Source: Flavobacteriales bacterium 33_180_T64 (GTDB lineage: Bacteria; Bacteroidota; Bacteroidia; Flavobacteriales; Flavobacteriaceae). Taken from it: a stretch of DNA of 64,000 bases. Made by a program: the position numbers and the translations under genes. Numbering within the stretch: the first letter of the stretch is position 1; the number at the start of each line of letters is the position of its first letter. The DNA lies in NCBI GenBank assembly GCA_002162685.1, contig MAAQ01000014.1:62001-126000 (forward strand), written 5' to 3'. The notes beneath the pieces are model-generated. The model was not told where the DNA came from. It did not search any database and worked only from the letters and a program-made list of their open reading frames with translations. Below are positions 54,014 to 61,684 of this stretch, piece after piece.

Positions 54014-54340
54014 ATGATGTGGGAAGAGCAACTAAAATTTTATGATAGCATTGTTGAGCAATGTCCAGACTTTGAGCGAAAAGGGAAAAAGATGATTTAT
54101 ACCTCAGCTAATAGCTATATGTTTACGCTTTTAAACAAAGATGCTGAAATAGGGATACGCTTATCAAAAGCATCACAAAAAGCGTTTAAAGAAAAATATA
54201 ATGCAACCGAATATAAATCTTATGGAGCAGTAATGCGTGATTATGTGAAAGTTCCTAAAGCCTTATATGAAAACAAGATATTACTTATAGCATATTTTAT
54301 AGAAAGCTATGAATATGTAATGACTTTAAAACCTAAGTAA
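54014..54340 (+). CDS. TfoX/YjbR-like small protein, function unknown
   Basis: A 108-residue cytoplasmic protein. The order of elements (KKMIYTSANSYMFTLLNKDAEIGIRLSKASQKAFKEKY as region, then YGAVMRDYVKVPKALYENKILLIAYFIESYEYV) resembles the TfoX N-terminal / YjbR fold, in which a small sandwich ends with a VPxxLxxx...yF..S pattern. Function unknown. Its stop directly abuts the stop of the convergent gene at 54341. Confidence 0.65.
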   Translation: MMWEEQLKFYDSIVEQCPDFERKGKKMIYTSANSYMFTLLNKDAEIGIRLSKASQKAFKEKYNATEYKSYGAVMRDYVKVPKALYENKILLIAYFIESYEYVMTLKPK

Positions 54341-54931
54341 TTACAATTCCTTGATTAGGTCATAAATTCTTAAGCGCTTACTATAGTCATATTCGTTAAC
54401 ATCTCTAACAAAACAATACACACTAATATCTTCGTTTTTTACCTTTTCAGAAAGTTTTTCAACAGAATAAGGGCCAAATTCTTCAGATTTTTCAATGTAG
54501 TAAAACTCATGATCATAAATTAAATTGGTAACCTTTTGCTGATACTTTTCTTTTAAAAATAGTTGGACATCTTCAACCGAATTTAATTCTTCAGTATAAT
54601 TAGTACTATTAATAAATAACGCAAATTCTTTTTTGTTTTGATGGTTAAGGACCAAAACATCATCATCTTTAAAGTAGGCCTTAACTACAATTAAACCATC
54701 TTCAGTTTCAATAGAAAATATATTTTGAATATTAATAGTCCATGAGGTTTCTATCACGGTATCTTTTCTGAAAATTTCAAGAATATTATCTTTCTTAAAC
54801 GTGTAAATAGATTTTTTTTTTGAAATTCCGTTAACTAAAACCCATTCTTGATTTATGAAAAAAGCATCATGATGAAGCGAAAAATCAAACGGTAGTAAGT
54901 TTGGGATGGTGTTAAGTAAATATTCTTTCAT
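54341..54931 (-). CDS. protein with C-terminal GYF_2-like (DUF4339) domain
   Basis: A 196-residue protein without signal peptide. The N-terminal 130 residues alternate beta segments (WVLVNGISKKKSIYTF, IFSIETEDGLIVVKAYFKDDDVLVL), resembling nothing I recognise with confidence. The C-terminal 55 residues (FYYIEKSEEFGPYSVEKLSEKVKNEDISVYCFVRD, cited as region) follow the GYF_2 pattern, a small peptide-binding module. A TATTTTTG box lies 16 nt upstream of the ATG. Confidence 0.68.
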   Translation of the reverse strand: MKEYLLNTIPNLLPFDFSLHHDAFFINQEWVLVNGISKKKSIYTFKKDNILEIFRKDTVIETSWTINIQNIFSIETEDGLIVVKAYFKDDDVLVLNHQNKKEFALFINSTNYTEELNSVEDVQLFLKEKYQQKVTNLIYDHEFYYIEKSEEFGPYSVEKLSEKVKNEDISVYCFVRDVNEYDYSKRLRIYDLIKEL

Positions 54932-54946
54932 TAAGCAGGTTTTTTA

Positions 54947-54954
54947 CAAAAATA
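54947..54954 (-). promoter_or_regulatory. TAnnTTTG -7 box of the GYF_2-like gene
   Basis: The minus strand reads TATTTTTG, 15 nt before the ATG at 54931, predicting a leader under 10 nt. Confidence 0.55.
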
Positions 54955-54998
54955 ACTAATTATTATAGCAACGTCTAAAACCAATATTTATTGAATTG

Positions 54999-55352
54999 TT
55001 ATTGAAATTTTTCTAATTTTTTTATAGCCTCTTTTTTATAGCTTCTACTTATAGATAAAGTTTGGTTATTTATGGTAATATATTTGTTTGTAAATGATTG
55101 AATATGTGTTATGGAAATGATATATGACCTGTGAATTCTTAAAAACGTATGTTTTGGTAATTTTGCTTCAATAGAATTTATGGTCTCTCTAGTAATAATT
55201 ATACTATTCATTATACATATTTTAAGATAATCACTATAACTTTCACTATAAATTATTGCGTCGTAATCTAGCTTTATCATTTTGCGATTTGAACGCATAA
55301 ATATAAAGTCGGTTTCTATTGTGATAGGTGCTAATTTCTGTGTTTTCTCCAT
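54999..55352 (-). CDS. LytTR-only DNA-binding protein
   Basis: A 117-residue protein made almost wholly of a LytTR domain: FIFMRSNRKMIKLDYDAIIYSESYSDYLKICI, ETINSIEAKLPKHTFLRIHRSYIISITHIQSFTNKYITI, LSISRSYKKEAIKKL (cited as regions). It has no receiver domain. A longer frame up to a TTG at 55568 reads antisense to a separate coding-like sequence and looks non-coding, so the ATG at 55352 is used. It may act alone or be paired with an unlinked sensor. LytTR proteins bind phased direct repeats; the repeats at 50777-50830 are one conceivable target. Confidence 0.8.
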   Translation of the reverse strand: MEKTQKLAPITIETDFIFMRSNRKMIKLDYDAIIYSESYSDYLKICIMNSIIITRETINSIEAKLPKHTFLRIHRSYIISITHIQSFTNKYITINNQTLSISRSYKKEAIKKLEKFQ

Positions 55353-55368
55353 AGATTTCAAAATAATT

Positions 55369-55548
55369 ATGAAATGCTTTTCTAATCTTTCAAATGAAAT
55401 TGGTTTGATTACTGCATTCGATTTGGTTGAAGCTATGGGGAATCCAGATCCTGCAATTTTTGCTGGCGGATTAAAGATTTCGTTATTAACAGCTACTTTC
55501 GGGCTGTTTAGTTTTGTTATTGCTAGACTAGGTATTTTGTTTTTATGA
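55369..55548 (+). pseudogene. 5'-truncated MotA/TolQ/ExbB-like remnant
   Basis: An open frame of 59 residues (MKCFSNLSNEIGLITAFDLVEAMG, NPDPAIFAGGLKISLLTATFGL, FSFVIARLGILFL; cited in parts). Its pattern matches the C-terminal half of small flavobacterial MotA/TolQ/ExbB-type channel proteins, in which a conserved AGGLK-S-T-FGL segment precedes the last membrane helix. The N-terminal half and first helix are missing; upstream the DNA is the 5' part of the divergent LytTR gene. A strong terminator 52 nt downstream supports a former gene end. It could also be a small real gene. Confidence 0.5.
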
Positions 55549-55600
55549 TTACTTGTATCTGGAGACAATATTTCAGAATAAATATGTAAATAATAGTATT

Positions 55601-55630
55601 AAAAGCGAACTTTTTAAGTTCGCTTTTTTT
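55601..55630 (+). terminator. rho-independent terminator after the remnant
   Basis: A perfect 12-bp stem AAAAGCGAACTT / AAGTTCGCTTTT (55601-55612 and 55616-55627) with a 3-nt loop and a T run on the plus strand. The only plus-strand frame it can serve is the remnant at 55369-55548. Its stem shares AAAAGCGAA with the terminator at 53951. Confidence 0.85.
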
Positions 55631-55752
55631 ATGTGAAATTATTAGAGGTTTAAAAGGTTAAATTTTATAAATTTAAAATTAAGTTCAAAATAATGTGACT
55701 TAAATATAATGTTAGTGTCCTAATACAAACTACTTAAACCAAACTAAAATCT

Positions 55753-56325
55753 TTGCGACCCTCTAGCGACATTTTAAAACTATCAGATGAAGAGCTGGTA
55801 AGTGCTATAGTAAAGACTAATGATACCTTACTTTTTGAAGTATTGTATGATCGTTTTGCTACTATGGTGTATAATAAGTGCTATGGTTTTGCAAAAGATG
55901 AAGATGAAGCAAAAGATTTAACTCAAGATGTGTTTTTAAAACTCTTTGTTAAATTAGCTAGTTTTAAGGGGAAATCTAAATTTTCAACGTGGTTGTATGC
56001 TTTTACATATAATCATTGTGTAAATTATGTGACACGAAATACCGCTAAAAAAATTGAAAAGCAATCTGTTGATTATGCCGATATAGAAAATATATCTGAA
56101 CAAGAAAGTGAATCAGATTTTAGCGATATGAGAGTTGATAAACTTAAAAAAGCATTAGAACTTGTATCACCTGATGAAAAGATGATACTTTTACTAAAAT
56201 ACCAAGATAATCTTTCTATAAAGGAAGTTGTAAGTGTTTTAGGTGTAGGGGAAAGCGCTGTTAAAATGAGACTTAAACGCGCTAAAGAAAAATTATTAAC
56301 CGTTTATGCGAATAATCTTAACTAA
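55753..56325 (+). CDS. ECF-type RNA polymerase sigma factor
   Basis: A 190-residue sigma-70 family factor of the extracytoplasmic-function type: region 2 (LFEVLYDRFATMVYNKCYGFAKDEDEAKDLTQDVFLKLF as region 26-65, then FKGKSKFSTWLYAFTYNHCVNYV) and region 4 (LSIKEVVSVLGVGESAVKMRLKRAKEKL near 152-180). The reading frame has no ATG; a TTG at 55753 is the most likely start. Its stop overlaps the next ATG as TAATG. There is no membrane anti-sigma gene beside it, and the next two genes are a 58-residue protein and an MscS channel. Confidence 0.92.
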   Translation: MRPSSDILKLSDEELVSAIVKTNDTLLFEVLYDRFATMVYNKCYGFAKDEDEAKDLTQDVFLKLFVKLASFKGKSKFSTWLYAFTYNHCVNYVTRNTAKKIEKQSVDYADIENISEQESESDFSDMRVDKLKKALELVSPDEKMILLLKYQDNLSIKEVVSVLGVGESAVKMRLKRAKEKLLTVYANNLN

Positions 56326-56501
56326 TGGAAAATCCTTTTAGAGATATAGACAAACCATTGAAGTCAGTTCCTGCAGAGCTGAAGTCTAAGGTTATGAGTG
56401 ATATCGCCATTGCTAAATTAATTATGGAGCTTGCGGAGTTGTTTTCTTATAATTTAGGGGACGTTATTGAAACGATTATGAGTAAAAGAAACAAAAATTA
56501 G
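56325..56501 (+). CDS. 58-residue protein coupled to the ECF sigma factor
   Basis: I translated this short gene by eye; it begins at the ATG that overlaps the sigma stop (TAATG) and ends at TAG 56501. The sequence starts MENPFRDIDKPLKSVPAELK and continues with a helical SDIAIAKLIMELAELFSYN and GDVIETIMSKRNKN. It has no membrane helix and no cysteine. The overlap implies translational coupling, so it may be an anti-sigma or co-factor of the sigma protein; this is inference. Confidence 0.78.
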   Translation: MENPFRDIDKPLKSVPAELKSKVMSDIAIAKLIMELAELFSYNLGDVIETIMSKRNKN

Positions 56502-56528
56502 TAGCTATTAAATATTAAATAATAAATC

Positions 56529-57356
56529 ATGGACAAAATATCAGAGTATAAAAACATTGCAATGGAATCATTGTCGACAATGTGGTTTGAGATAACAAAA
56601 ATAATCCCAAGCCTTATTGGAGCCTTAATGATATTCATTTTAGGTTGGTTAATTTCAAAATTACTAGTCAAATTATTAAGAAAAGCTTTAAAACTAGCTA
56701 AAGCTAATAGGTTAGATGATAAACTTAATGAAATAGAAATAATTGAAGGGAAAAAACTCAATTTTGATACCATAAAAATTGTTTCAACTTTTGTGAAATG
56801 GATTATTTATATCATGATGATTATCATGGTTTCTGATGTGTTAAATCTTAAAATTATATCAGAAAAAATAAGTGATTCTTTAAATTATTTACCACAATTA
56901 TTTGTAGCACTTCTCATTTTTACTTTAGGATTGTTATTTGCAAATTTTGTAAAGAAAGGATTAAAATCCTTTTTTGAATCTATGGATATGTCTGGTGCTA
57001 AAATGATTAGTCAGATTGTGTTTTTCTTATTGTTGATTTTTATTTCAATTACAGCATTAAATCAAGCTGGTGTCAATACAGATATCATTACCAGTAACTT
57101 AACTTTGATTCTTGGGTCTTTCTTATTAGCATTTGCTTTAGCATTTGGTTTTGGAGCAAAAGAGGTTGTAGGAAGTTTATTAAAGACATTTTATGCTAGA
57201 AAAACGTTTGAAGTTGGTAAAAAAATAGAGTTCCAAAGCAAAATTTATGAAATAGATGCTATCGATAATATATCTATAGTATTGAAAAATGAAAGCGAAA
57301 AACTTATAGTTCCTGTTAAAGATATTATAGAAAGCCAAATTAAGGTTGTAGACTAG
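56529..57356 (+). CDS. small mechanosensitive ion channel (MscS family)
   Basis: A 275-residue inner-membrane protein. Membrane helices lie near 22-48, 88-106, 120-142 and 155-176; the pore-lining TM3 is the glycine/alanine-rich LILGSFLLAFALAFGFGAKEVVGSLL near 190-215, followed by the beta domain. The protein opens when membrane tension rises and lets osmolytes out. It lies 27 nt after the 58-residue gene and shares its operon with an ECF sigma factor, which suggests sigma-controlled expression under osmotic or envelope stress. Confidence 0.9.
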   Translation: MDKISEYKNIAMESLSTMWFEITKIIPSLIGALMIFILGWLISKLLVKLLRKALKLAKANRLDDKLNEIEIIEGKKLNFDTIKIVSTFVKWIIYIMMIIMVSDVLNLKIISEKISDSLNYLPQLFVALLIFTLGLLFANFVKKGLKSFFESMDMSGAKMISQIVFFLLLIFISITALNQAGVNTDIITSNLTLILGSFLLAFALAFGFGAKEVVGSLLKTFYARKTFEVGKKIEFQSKIYEIDAIDNISIVLKNESEKLIVPVKDIIESQIKVVD

Positions 57357-57422
57357 ACGTATCTAGGGTTATAGATTAATTATGTCAATTATAAAGATCT
57401 AGTCTACTTAGGCTTTCTAATG

Positions 57423-57457
57423 ATCCCTTTTCATTAATTTGAAAAGGGATTCTTTTT
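57423..57457 (+). terminator. rho-independent terminator of the sigma/MscS operon
   Basis: A 10-bp stem ATCCCTTTTC / GAAAAGGGAT (57423-57432 and 57441-57450) with an 8-nt loop and T-rich tail, 67 nt after the MscS stop. Confidence 0.75.
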
Positions 57458-57559
57458 GTGAATCCAATCCTTAATAATTACAAAAATAAGAGGATTTTTA
57501 AAACGGTTTTATTTGACGTTTTAGAAATCGTATTGTTTAATGCTTAATAATGAAGAATA

Positions 57560-58924
57560 TTATTTGTTTTTATTTCGTTTGTTGTAATTCTTATCACCTC
57601 TAGTTTTAGGTTTTTTATATTTTGCAGCAATTTTAAACTTATAAGAACCACCTAAATTTTCCTTTTTGTTTTTGTCTTTCTTTTCATGAAAAGCGGGTCC
57701 TGGCGCATCTTCATCTTTTTGCTTTGTTGGATTGTTATGTTCTCTTATTTGCGGACGCTCTTCTTCAATTAATTGCTTTGAGATCTCTACATGCTCAGGG
57801 AAATCTAATAACTCCACTTTTTTGTCCATATAGTTTTCAATAGACATAATAGCTTCTTGTTCTTTTTTTGTTGAAAACGTAAGCGCATGACCTTCTTGCT
57901 CTGCACGACCTGTTCTACCAATTCTATGCATGTAGTTTTCAGGATATTTAGGGGTGTCAAAATTGATGACATGACTTATGTTTTCAATATCCAAACCACG
58001 AGCCATAACATCAGTTGCAATTAAGATTCTATTCTCACTAGCTCTAAATTGTTCAATACTTCGCAGTCTGTAATTTTGTGTTTTATTTGAATGAATCACA
58101 CAAGATTGATCAGGAAAACGTTCTTCTATTTGTTCAAATAGCATATCTGCTAATTTCTTAAACGCGACAAAAACCAATACTTTATTATATGTTTGGTTGT
58201 CGTGTAATAGATCTTCTAATAAGTTAACCTTAGTATAAAAATTGGCCACATCATAACGTTGTTGTTCAATATTATGAAGCGGTGTTCCAGAAACAGCAAC
58301 AGTAACACGATGAGGTTTAGTAAAAAAATCTGTAATTAGTTCATCTACATCTTCAGTCATGGTTGCCGAAAACATGATGTTTTGTCTACGCTTAGGTAAG
58401 ATGTCAAAAATGTTTAAAAGCTGATGCCTAAACCCTAAATCTAACATGACATCGACTTCATCAATGACTAGTTTTTGTATTGATTTTAAGTTGAGTACAC
58501 GACTCACTGCTAGGTCAAATAATCGCCCAGGTGTTGCTACAATGATATCTTGTCCTTGTGAAATAGCTTGCTTTTGTGTATTGATGTTGGTGCCTCCATA
58601 AACACCTAACACTCTCGCATTAATATAAGCTGCAAGTTTTTCAATCTCATCAACGACCTGCACAACAAGTTCTCTTGTAGGAACTAAAATAAGTACTCTA
58701 GGGCTGTCTTGTGTCGAATATTTTAAATGACGTAAAATAGGCAACATATAGGCAAATGTTTTTCCTGTTCCTGTTTGAGCAATACCAACAACATCTTTAC
58801 CCGAGGCCACAACATTAAATGCTTGTGCTTGAATTGGTGTTGGGTATTCAAAACCTAAATCGCCTAAGGCATTGTATAAAGGTGTATTTAAATTTAAATC
58901 GGTAAAAGTGGTTTGCTGTTCCAT
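57560..58924 (-). CDS. DEAD-box RNA helicase (DEVD variant)
   Basis: A 454-residue ATP-dependent RNA helicase: Q motif near 8-33 (TFTDLNL, YPTPIQAQAF), Walker A AQTGTGKT (49-56), PTRELVVQ, TPGRLFD, motif II IDEVDVMLD (DEVD at 155-158, where DEAD is typical), SAT near 185-187, and the C-terminal RecA domain with VATDVMARGLDI and HRIGRTGRAEQEG. The basic tail (KYKKPKTRGDKNYNKRNKNK) resembles RhlE-type extensions. It probably unwinds RNA in ribosome assembly or mRNA decay. A TACCTTTG box lies 5 nt before its ATG. Confidence 0.94.
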   Translation of the reverse strand: MEQQTTFTDLNLNTPLYNALGDLGFEYPTPIQAQAFNVVASGKDVVGIAQTGTGKTFAYMLPILRHLKYSTQDSPRVLILVPTRELVVQVVDEIEKLAAYINARVLGVYGGTNINTQKQAISQGQDIIVATPGRLFDLAVSRVLNLKSIQKLVIDEVDVMLDLGFRHQLLNIFDILPKRRQNIMFSATMTEDVDELITDFFTKPHRVTVAVSGTPLHNIEQQRYDVANFYTKVNLLEDLLHDNQTYNKVLVFVAFKKLADMLFEQIEERFPDQSCVIHSNKTQNYRLRSIEQFRASENRILIATDVMARGLDIENISHVINFDTPKYPENYMHRIGRTGRAEQEGHALTFSTKKEQEAIMSIENYMDKKVELLDFPEHVEISKQLIEEERPQIREHNNPTKQKDEDAPGPAFHEKKDKNKKENLGGSYKFKIAAKYKKPKTRGDKNYNKRNKNK

Positions 58925-58928
58925 GCTG

Positions 58929-58936
58929 CAAAGGTA
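58929..58936 (-). promoter_or_regulatory. helicase -7 box, predicting a leaderless mRNA
   Basis: The minus strand reads TACCTTTG, full consensus, with its last base only 5 nt before the ATG at 58924. Transcription should start at or next to the start codon. Confidence 0.65.
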
Positions 58937-59008
58937 ATTTTTTTACTTCGGAAAACATACTTGTTAATGACAGGTTTAATTCGGTACTTTGTGGTTTAGT
59001 AAATCGCA

Positions 59009-60310
59009 TTGAGAAAAACAACTATTCAACATATTTCTAACCCTGAAAATTTTAAAGCACAGCTTCTAAATTGGAGCCAACAATTTGATGAAGTTGTTTG
59101 GTTAGACAGTAACAATTATGATCAAGAATATGCGTCTTATGATGCTGTTTTAGCTGTTGAGGCATTAACTGTATTTCAAACAGACTATTATGATGCTTTT
59201 AACCAATTAAGAGAGTATCAATTGTCTGTAAATGATTGGATCTTTGGATATCTGTCTTATGATTTAAAAAATGATGTTGAGCAATTATATTCTCAAAATC
59301 TTGATGGTTTACAATTTCCTGATCTTTTCTTTTTTCAACCTAAAAAGCTCTTTTTTTTAAAAGGAAATACGCTAGAAGTGCATTATCTAAATCTTGTTTC
59401 TGATGAGTTTGAAAAGGATTTTAATGCTATTAATGAAACGTTTCCATTTGTTTCAGTTGAGACGCTTTCCGAAGAAGAAATTATTAAAATAAAACTTAGA
59501 ATTCACAAAGATGAATACTTTGAAAAAGTGAATAAGATGTTAGCACATATTCATAGAGGCGATATTTATGAAGCTAACTTTTGCCAAGAGTTTTATACAG
59601 AAAACACACAAATCAATCCCTTAGAGACTTATAATAAACTCAATGCAATTTCAAAACCGCCTTTTGCTACATTTTTAAAAGCTCATGATAAATATTTAAT
59701 GTCGGCTTCACCAGAACGCTATATTAAAAAAGAAGGCCTTAAAATAACATCGCAACCTATTAAAGGTACAGCAAAGCGATCAACAGATAAAGCCGAAGAT
59801 GATCAACTTAAAGAGGCACTTTCTAAAGATATAAAAGAGCGTAGCGAAAATGTTATGATTGTCGATTTGGTTCGTAACGATTTATCAAAAACGGCAACTA
59901 AAGGCAGTGTAAAGGTTGAAGAATTGTGTAAAGTCTATACGTTTAATCAAGTCCATCAAATGATTTCTACAGTAACCTCAATGGTGAGTGAAACCATACA
60001 TCCTGTTGATATTATAAAGACTACATTTCCTATGGGAAGTATGACTGGTGCTCCAAAAATTTCAGCTATGAAAATTATTGAAGATTTGGAAGAAACAAAA
60101 CGCGGATTATATTCTGGAGCTGTAGGTTACTTTTCTCCAAGCAACGATTTTGATTTTAATGTCGTGATACGTAGTATTTTGTATAATCAGACAAATAAAT
60201 ATGTATCGTATTCGGTTGGAGGTGCAATTACAGCTAAAAGTGATCCGTTAAAAGAATACGAAGAATGCTTGGTTAAAGCAAAAGCAATGCGTGAAGTTTT
60301 AGAGAATTAG
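59009..60310 (+). CDS. anthranilate/aminodeoxychorismate synthase component I-like (PabB)
   Basis: A 433-residue chorismate-binding enzyme. The C-terminal catalytic region shows HRGDIYEANFCQEF, ASPERYIK, SQPIKGTAKRS, IVDLVRNDLS and GSMTGAPKISAM, with YSGAVGYFSP and VGGAITAKSDP (cited as motifs). The N-terminal domain is shorter than in TrpE, which favours aminodeoxychorismate synthase (4-aminobenzoate for folate) over anthranilate synthase. No ATG precedes the conserved region; a TTG at 59009 is the likely start. tilS follows after 46 nt. Confidence 0.92.
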   Translation: MRKTTIQHISNPENFKAQLLNWSQQFDEVVWLDSNNYDQEYASYDAVLAVEALTVFQTDYYDAFNQLREYQLSVNDWIFGYLSYDLKNDVEQLYSQNLDGLQFPDLFFFQPKKLFFLKGNTLEVHYLNLVSDEFEKDFNAINETFPFVSVETLSEEEIIKIKLRIHKDEYFEKVNKMLAHIHRGDIYEANFCQEFYTENTQINPLETYNKLNAISKPPFATFLKAHDKYLMSASPERYIKKEGLKITSQPIKGTAKRSTDKAEDDQLKEALSKDIKERSENVMIVDLVRNDLSKTATKGSVKVEELCKVYTFNQVHQMISTVTSMVSETIHPVDIIKTTFPMGSMTGAPKISAMKIIEDLEETKRGLYSGAVGYFSPSNDFDFNVVIRSILYNQTNKYVSYSVGGAITAKSDPLKEYEECLVKAKAMREVLEN

Positions 60311-60343
60311 TAGTGGTTTTTAGCAAATACACATTTAAAAATT

Positions 60344-60351
60344 TACCTTTG
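60344..60351 (+). promoter_or_regulatory. tilS -7 box, predicting a leaderless GTG-start mRNA
   Basis: TACCTTTG, full consensus. Its last base lies 6 nt before the GTG at 60357, so the mRNA should start at or very near that GTG. Confidence 0.65.
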
Positions 60352-60356
60352 AGTAC

Positions 60357-61676
60357 GTGCAAGACAGATTCAAAAATCATATCAATACAAATTTGCCTTT
60401 TCTAAGTGAAAAGAAACTTCTCATTGCTATTTCTGGCGGATTAGATAGTGTTGTACTTGCCTATTTATGCCACCAATTGAAATTAAATGTCGCTTTAGCG
60501 CACTGTAATTTTAATTTGAGAGGACATGAAAGCGATGCTGATGAAGATTTTGTTTTAAATCTAGCCAAGCAATTTGATTTAGAGCTGTTTGTTGAACATT
60601 TTAATACCGAAACTTATGCTAATACACAAAAGCTATCTATTCAAATGGCAGCACGTGAATTACGCTATAATTGGTTTTCTGATTTAGCCAATGATTTAGG
60701 TTTTGATTATATTTTAACGGCACATCATGCAGATGATAATCTAGAAACTTTTTTAATAAATCTTACTCGAGGAACAGGTTTAAATGGATTAACAGGAATT
60801 CCTGAAATTAATGATACTATTGTTAGGCCCTTATTGCCGTTTTCTAGAGAAGCTATAGAAGCTTATGCAAATGTTAATCATATTAAATGGCGGGAAGATA
60901 GTAGTAATGCTTCAGATAAATACCTTCGTAATAAGTTGAGACATCATGTGATTCCGATTTTAAAAGAAACGAATTCAGAGTTGCTTCAAAATTTTAAAGC
61001 AACATTAGAACATCTTAAGGATACAGCAGCTATTGTAAAAGAAAGTATAAATACAGTAAAAGAAAATGCTGTAGAACCATGTAGCGGAAATCAGTTGAAG
61101 GTTAAAATTTCCGAATTTAAAAATCGTAACAATTCAAAAGCTTATCTCTATGAAATGTTTAAAGATTACGGCTTTACCCAATGGGCTACTATTGTAAGTT
61201 TATTAGATGCACAGGCGGGAAAGCAAGTGCTGTCTGAGACGCATCGTTTGATAAAAGATAGAGATCATTTGATTTTAACAGATTTGCCTTCTGAAAACCA
61301 AACAGCGTATTCTATAACTGAAGATAATAAATCTTTAGAAATACCTTTAGGAATTTTATTTTTTGATGAAGCTGATGCGATTTTTAAAACACCTAAAACA
61401 ATTATTTTTATTGATAAAGACAAGTTGAAATTTCCTCTATATATAAGGCAGTGGCAGGAAGGGGATAGTTTTTATCCCTTAGGAATGAAAGGAAAAAAGA
61501 AGCTTAGCAAATACTTTAAAGATGAGAAATTATCTCTAGTAGATAAAGAAAATGTATGGTTGCTAGTTTCTGATGATACAATTGTTTGGGTGATTGGAAA
61601 ACGCGCAGACGAACGTTTTAAAGTCGGTCAAAACACAACTAATATTTTTAAAATCACACTTGATCAAGTGTTATAA
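60357..61676 (+). CDS. tilS: tRNA(Ile)-lysidine synthase
   Basis: A 439-residue PP-loop enzyme that converts C34 of the CAU-anticodon tRNA(Ile) to lysidine. The PP-loop is SGGLDS (26-31); [34 protein letters not shown] (cited as region) and [13 protein letters not shown] are typical, and the TilS C-terminal domain ([27 protein letters not shown] as region) is present. The GTG start gives the correct N-terminus and fits the promoter box 6 nt upstream. The adenine deaminase gene follows after 8 nt. Confidence 0.96.
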   Translation: MQDRFKNHINTNLPFLSEKKLLIAISGGLDSVVLAYLCHQLKLNVALAHCNFNLRGHESDADEDFVLNLAKQFDLELFVEHFNTETYANTQKLSIQMAARELRYNWFSDLANDLGFDYILTAHHADDNLETFLINLTRGTGLNGLTGIPEINDTIVRPLLPFSREAIEAYANVNHIKWREDSSNASDKYLRNKLRHHVIPILKETNSELLQNFKATLEHLKDTAAIVKESINTVKENAVEPCSGNQLKVKISEFKNRNNSKAYLYEMFKDYGFTQWATIVSLLDAQAGKQVLSETHRLIKDRDHLILTDLPSENQTAYSITEDNKSLEIPLGILFFDEADAIFKTPKTIIFIDKDKLKFPLYIRQWQEGDSFYPLGMKGKKKLSKYFKDEKLSLVDKENVWLLVSDDTIVWVIGKRADERFKVGQNTTNIFKITLDQVL

Positions 61677-61684
61677 TAATTTAT

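Noticed and set aside
55353-55568. Longer LytTR protein from a TTG at 55568
   Set aside because: The extra 72 residues are antisense to the channel-like remnant and resemble no receiver domain; ATG 55352 starts right at the LytTR domain.
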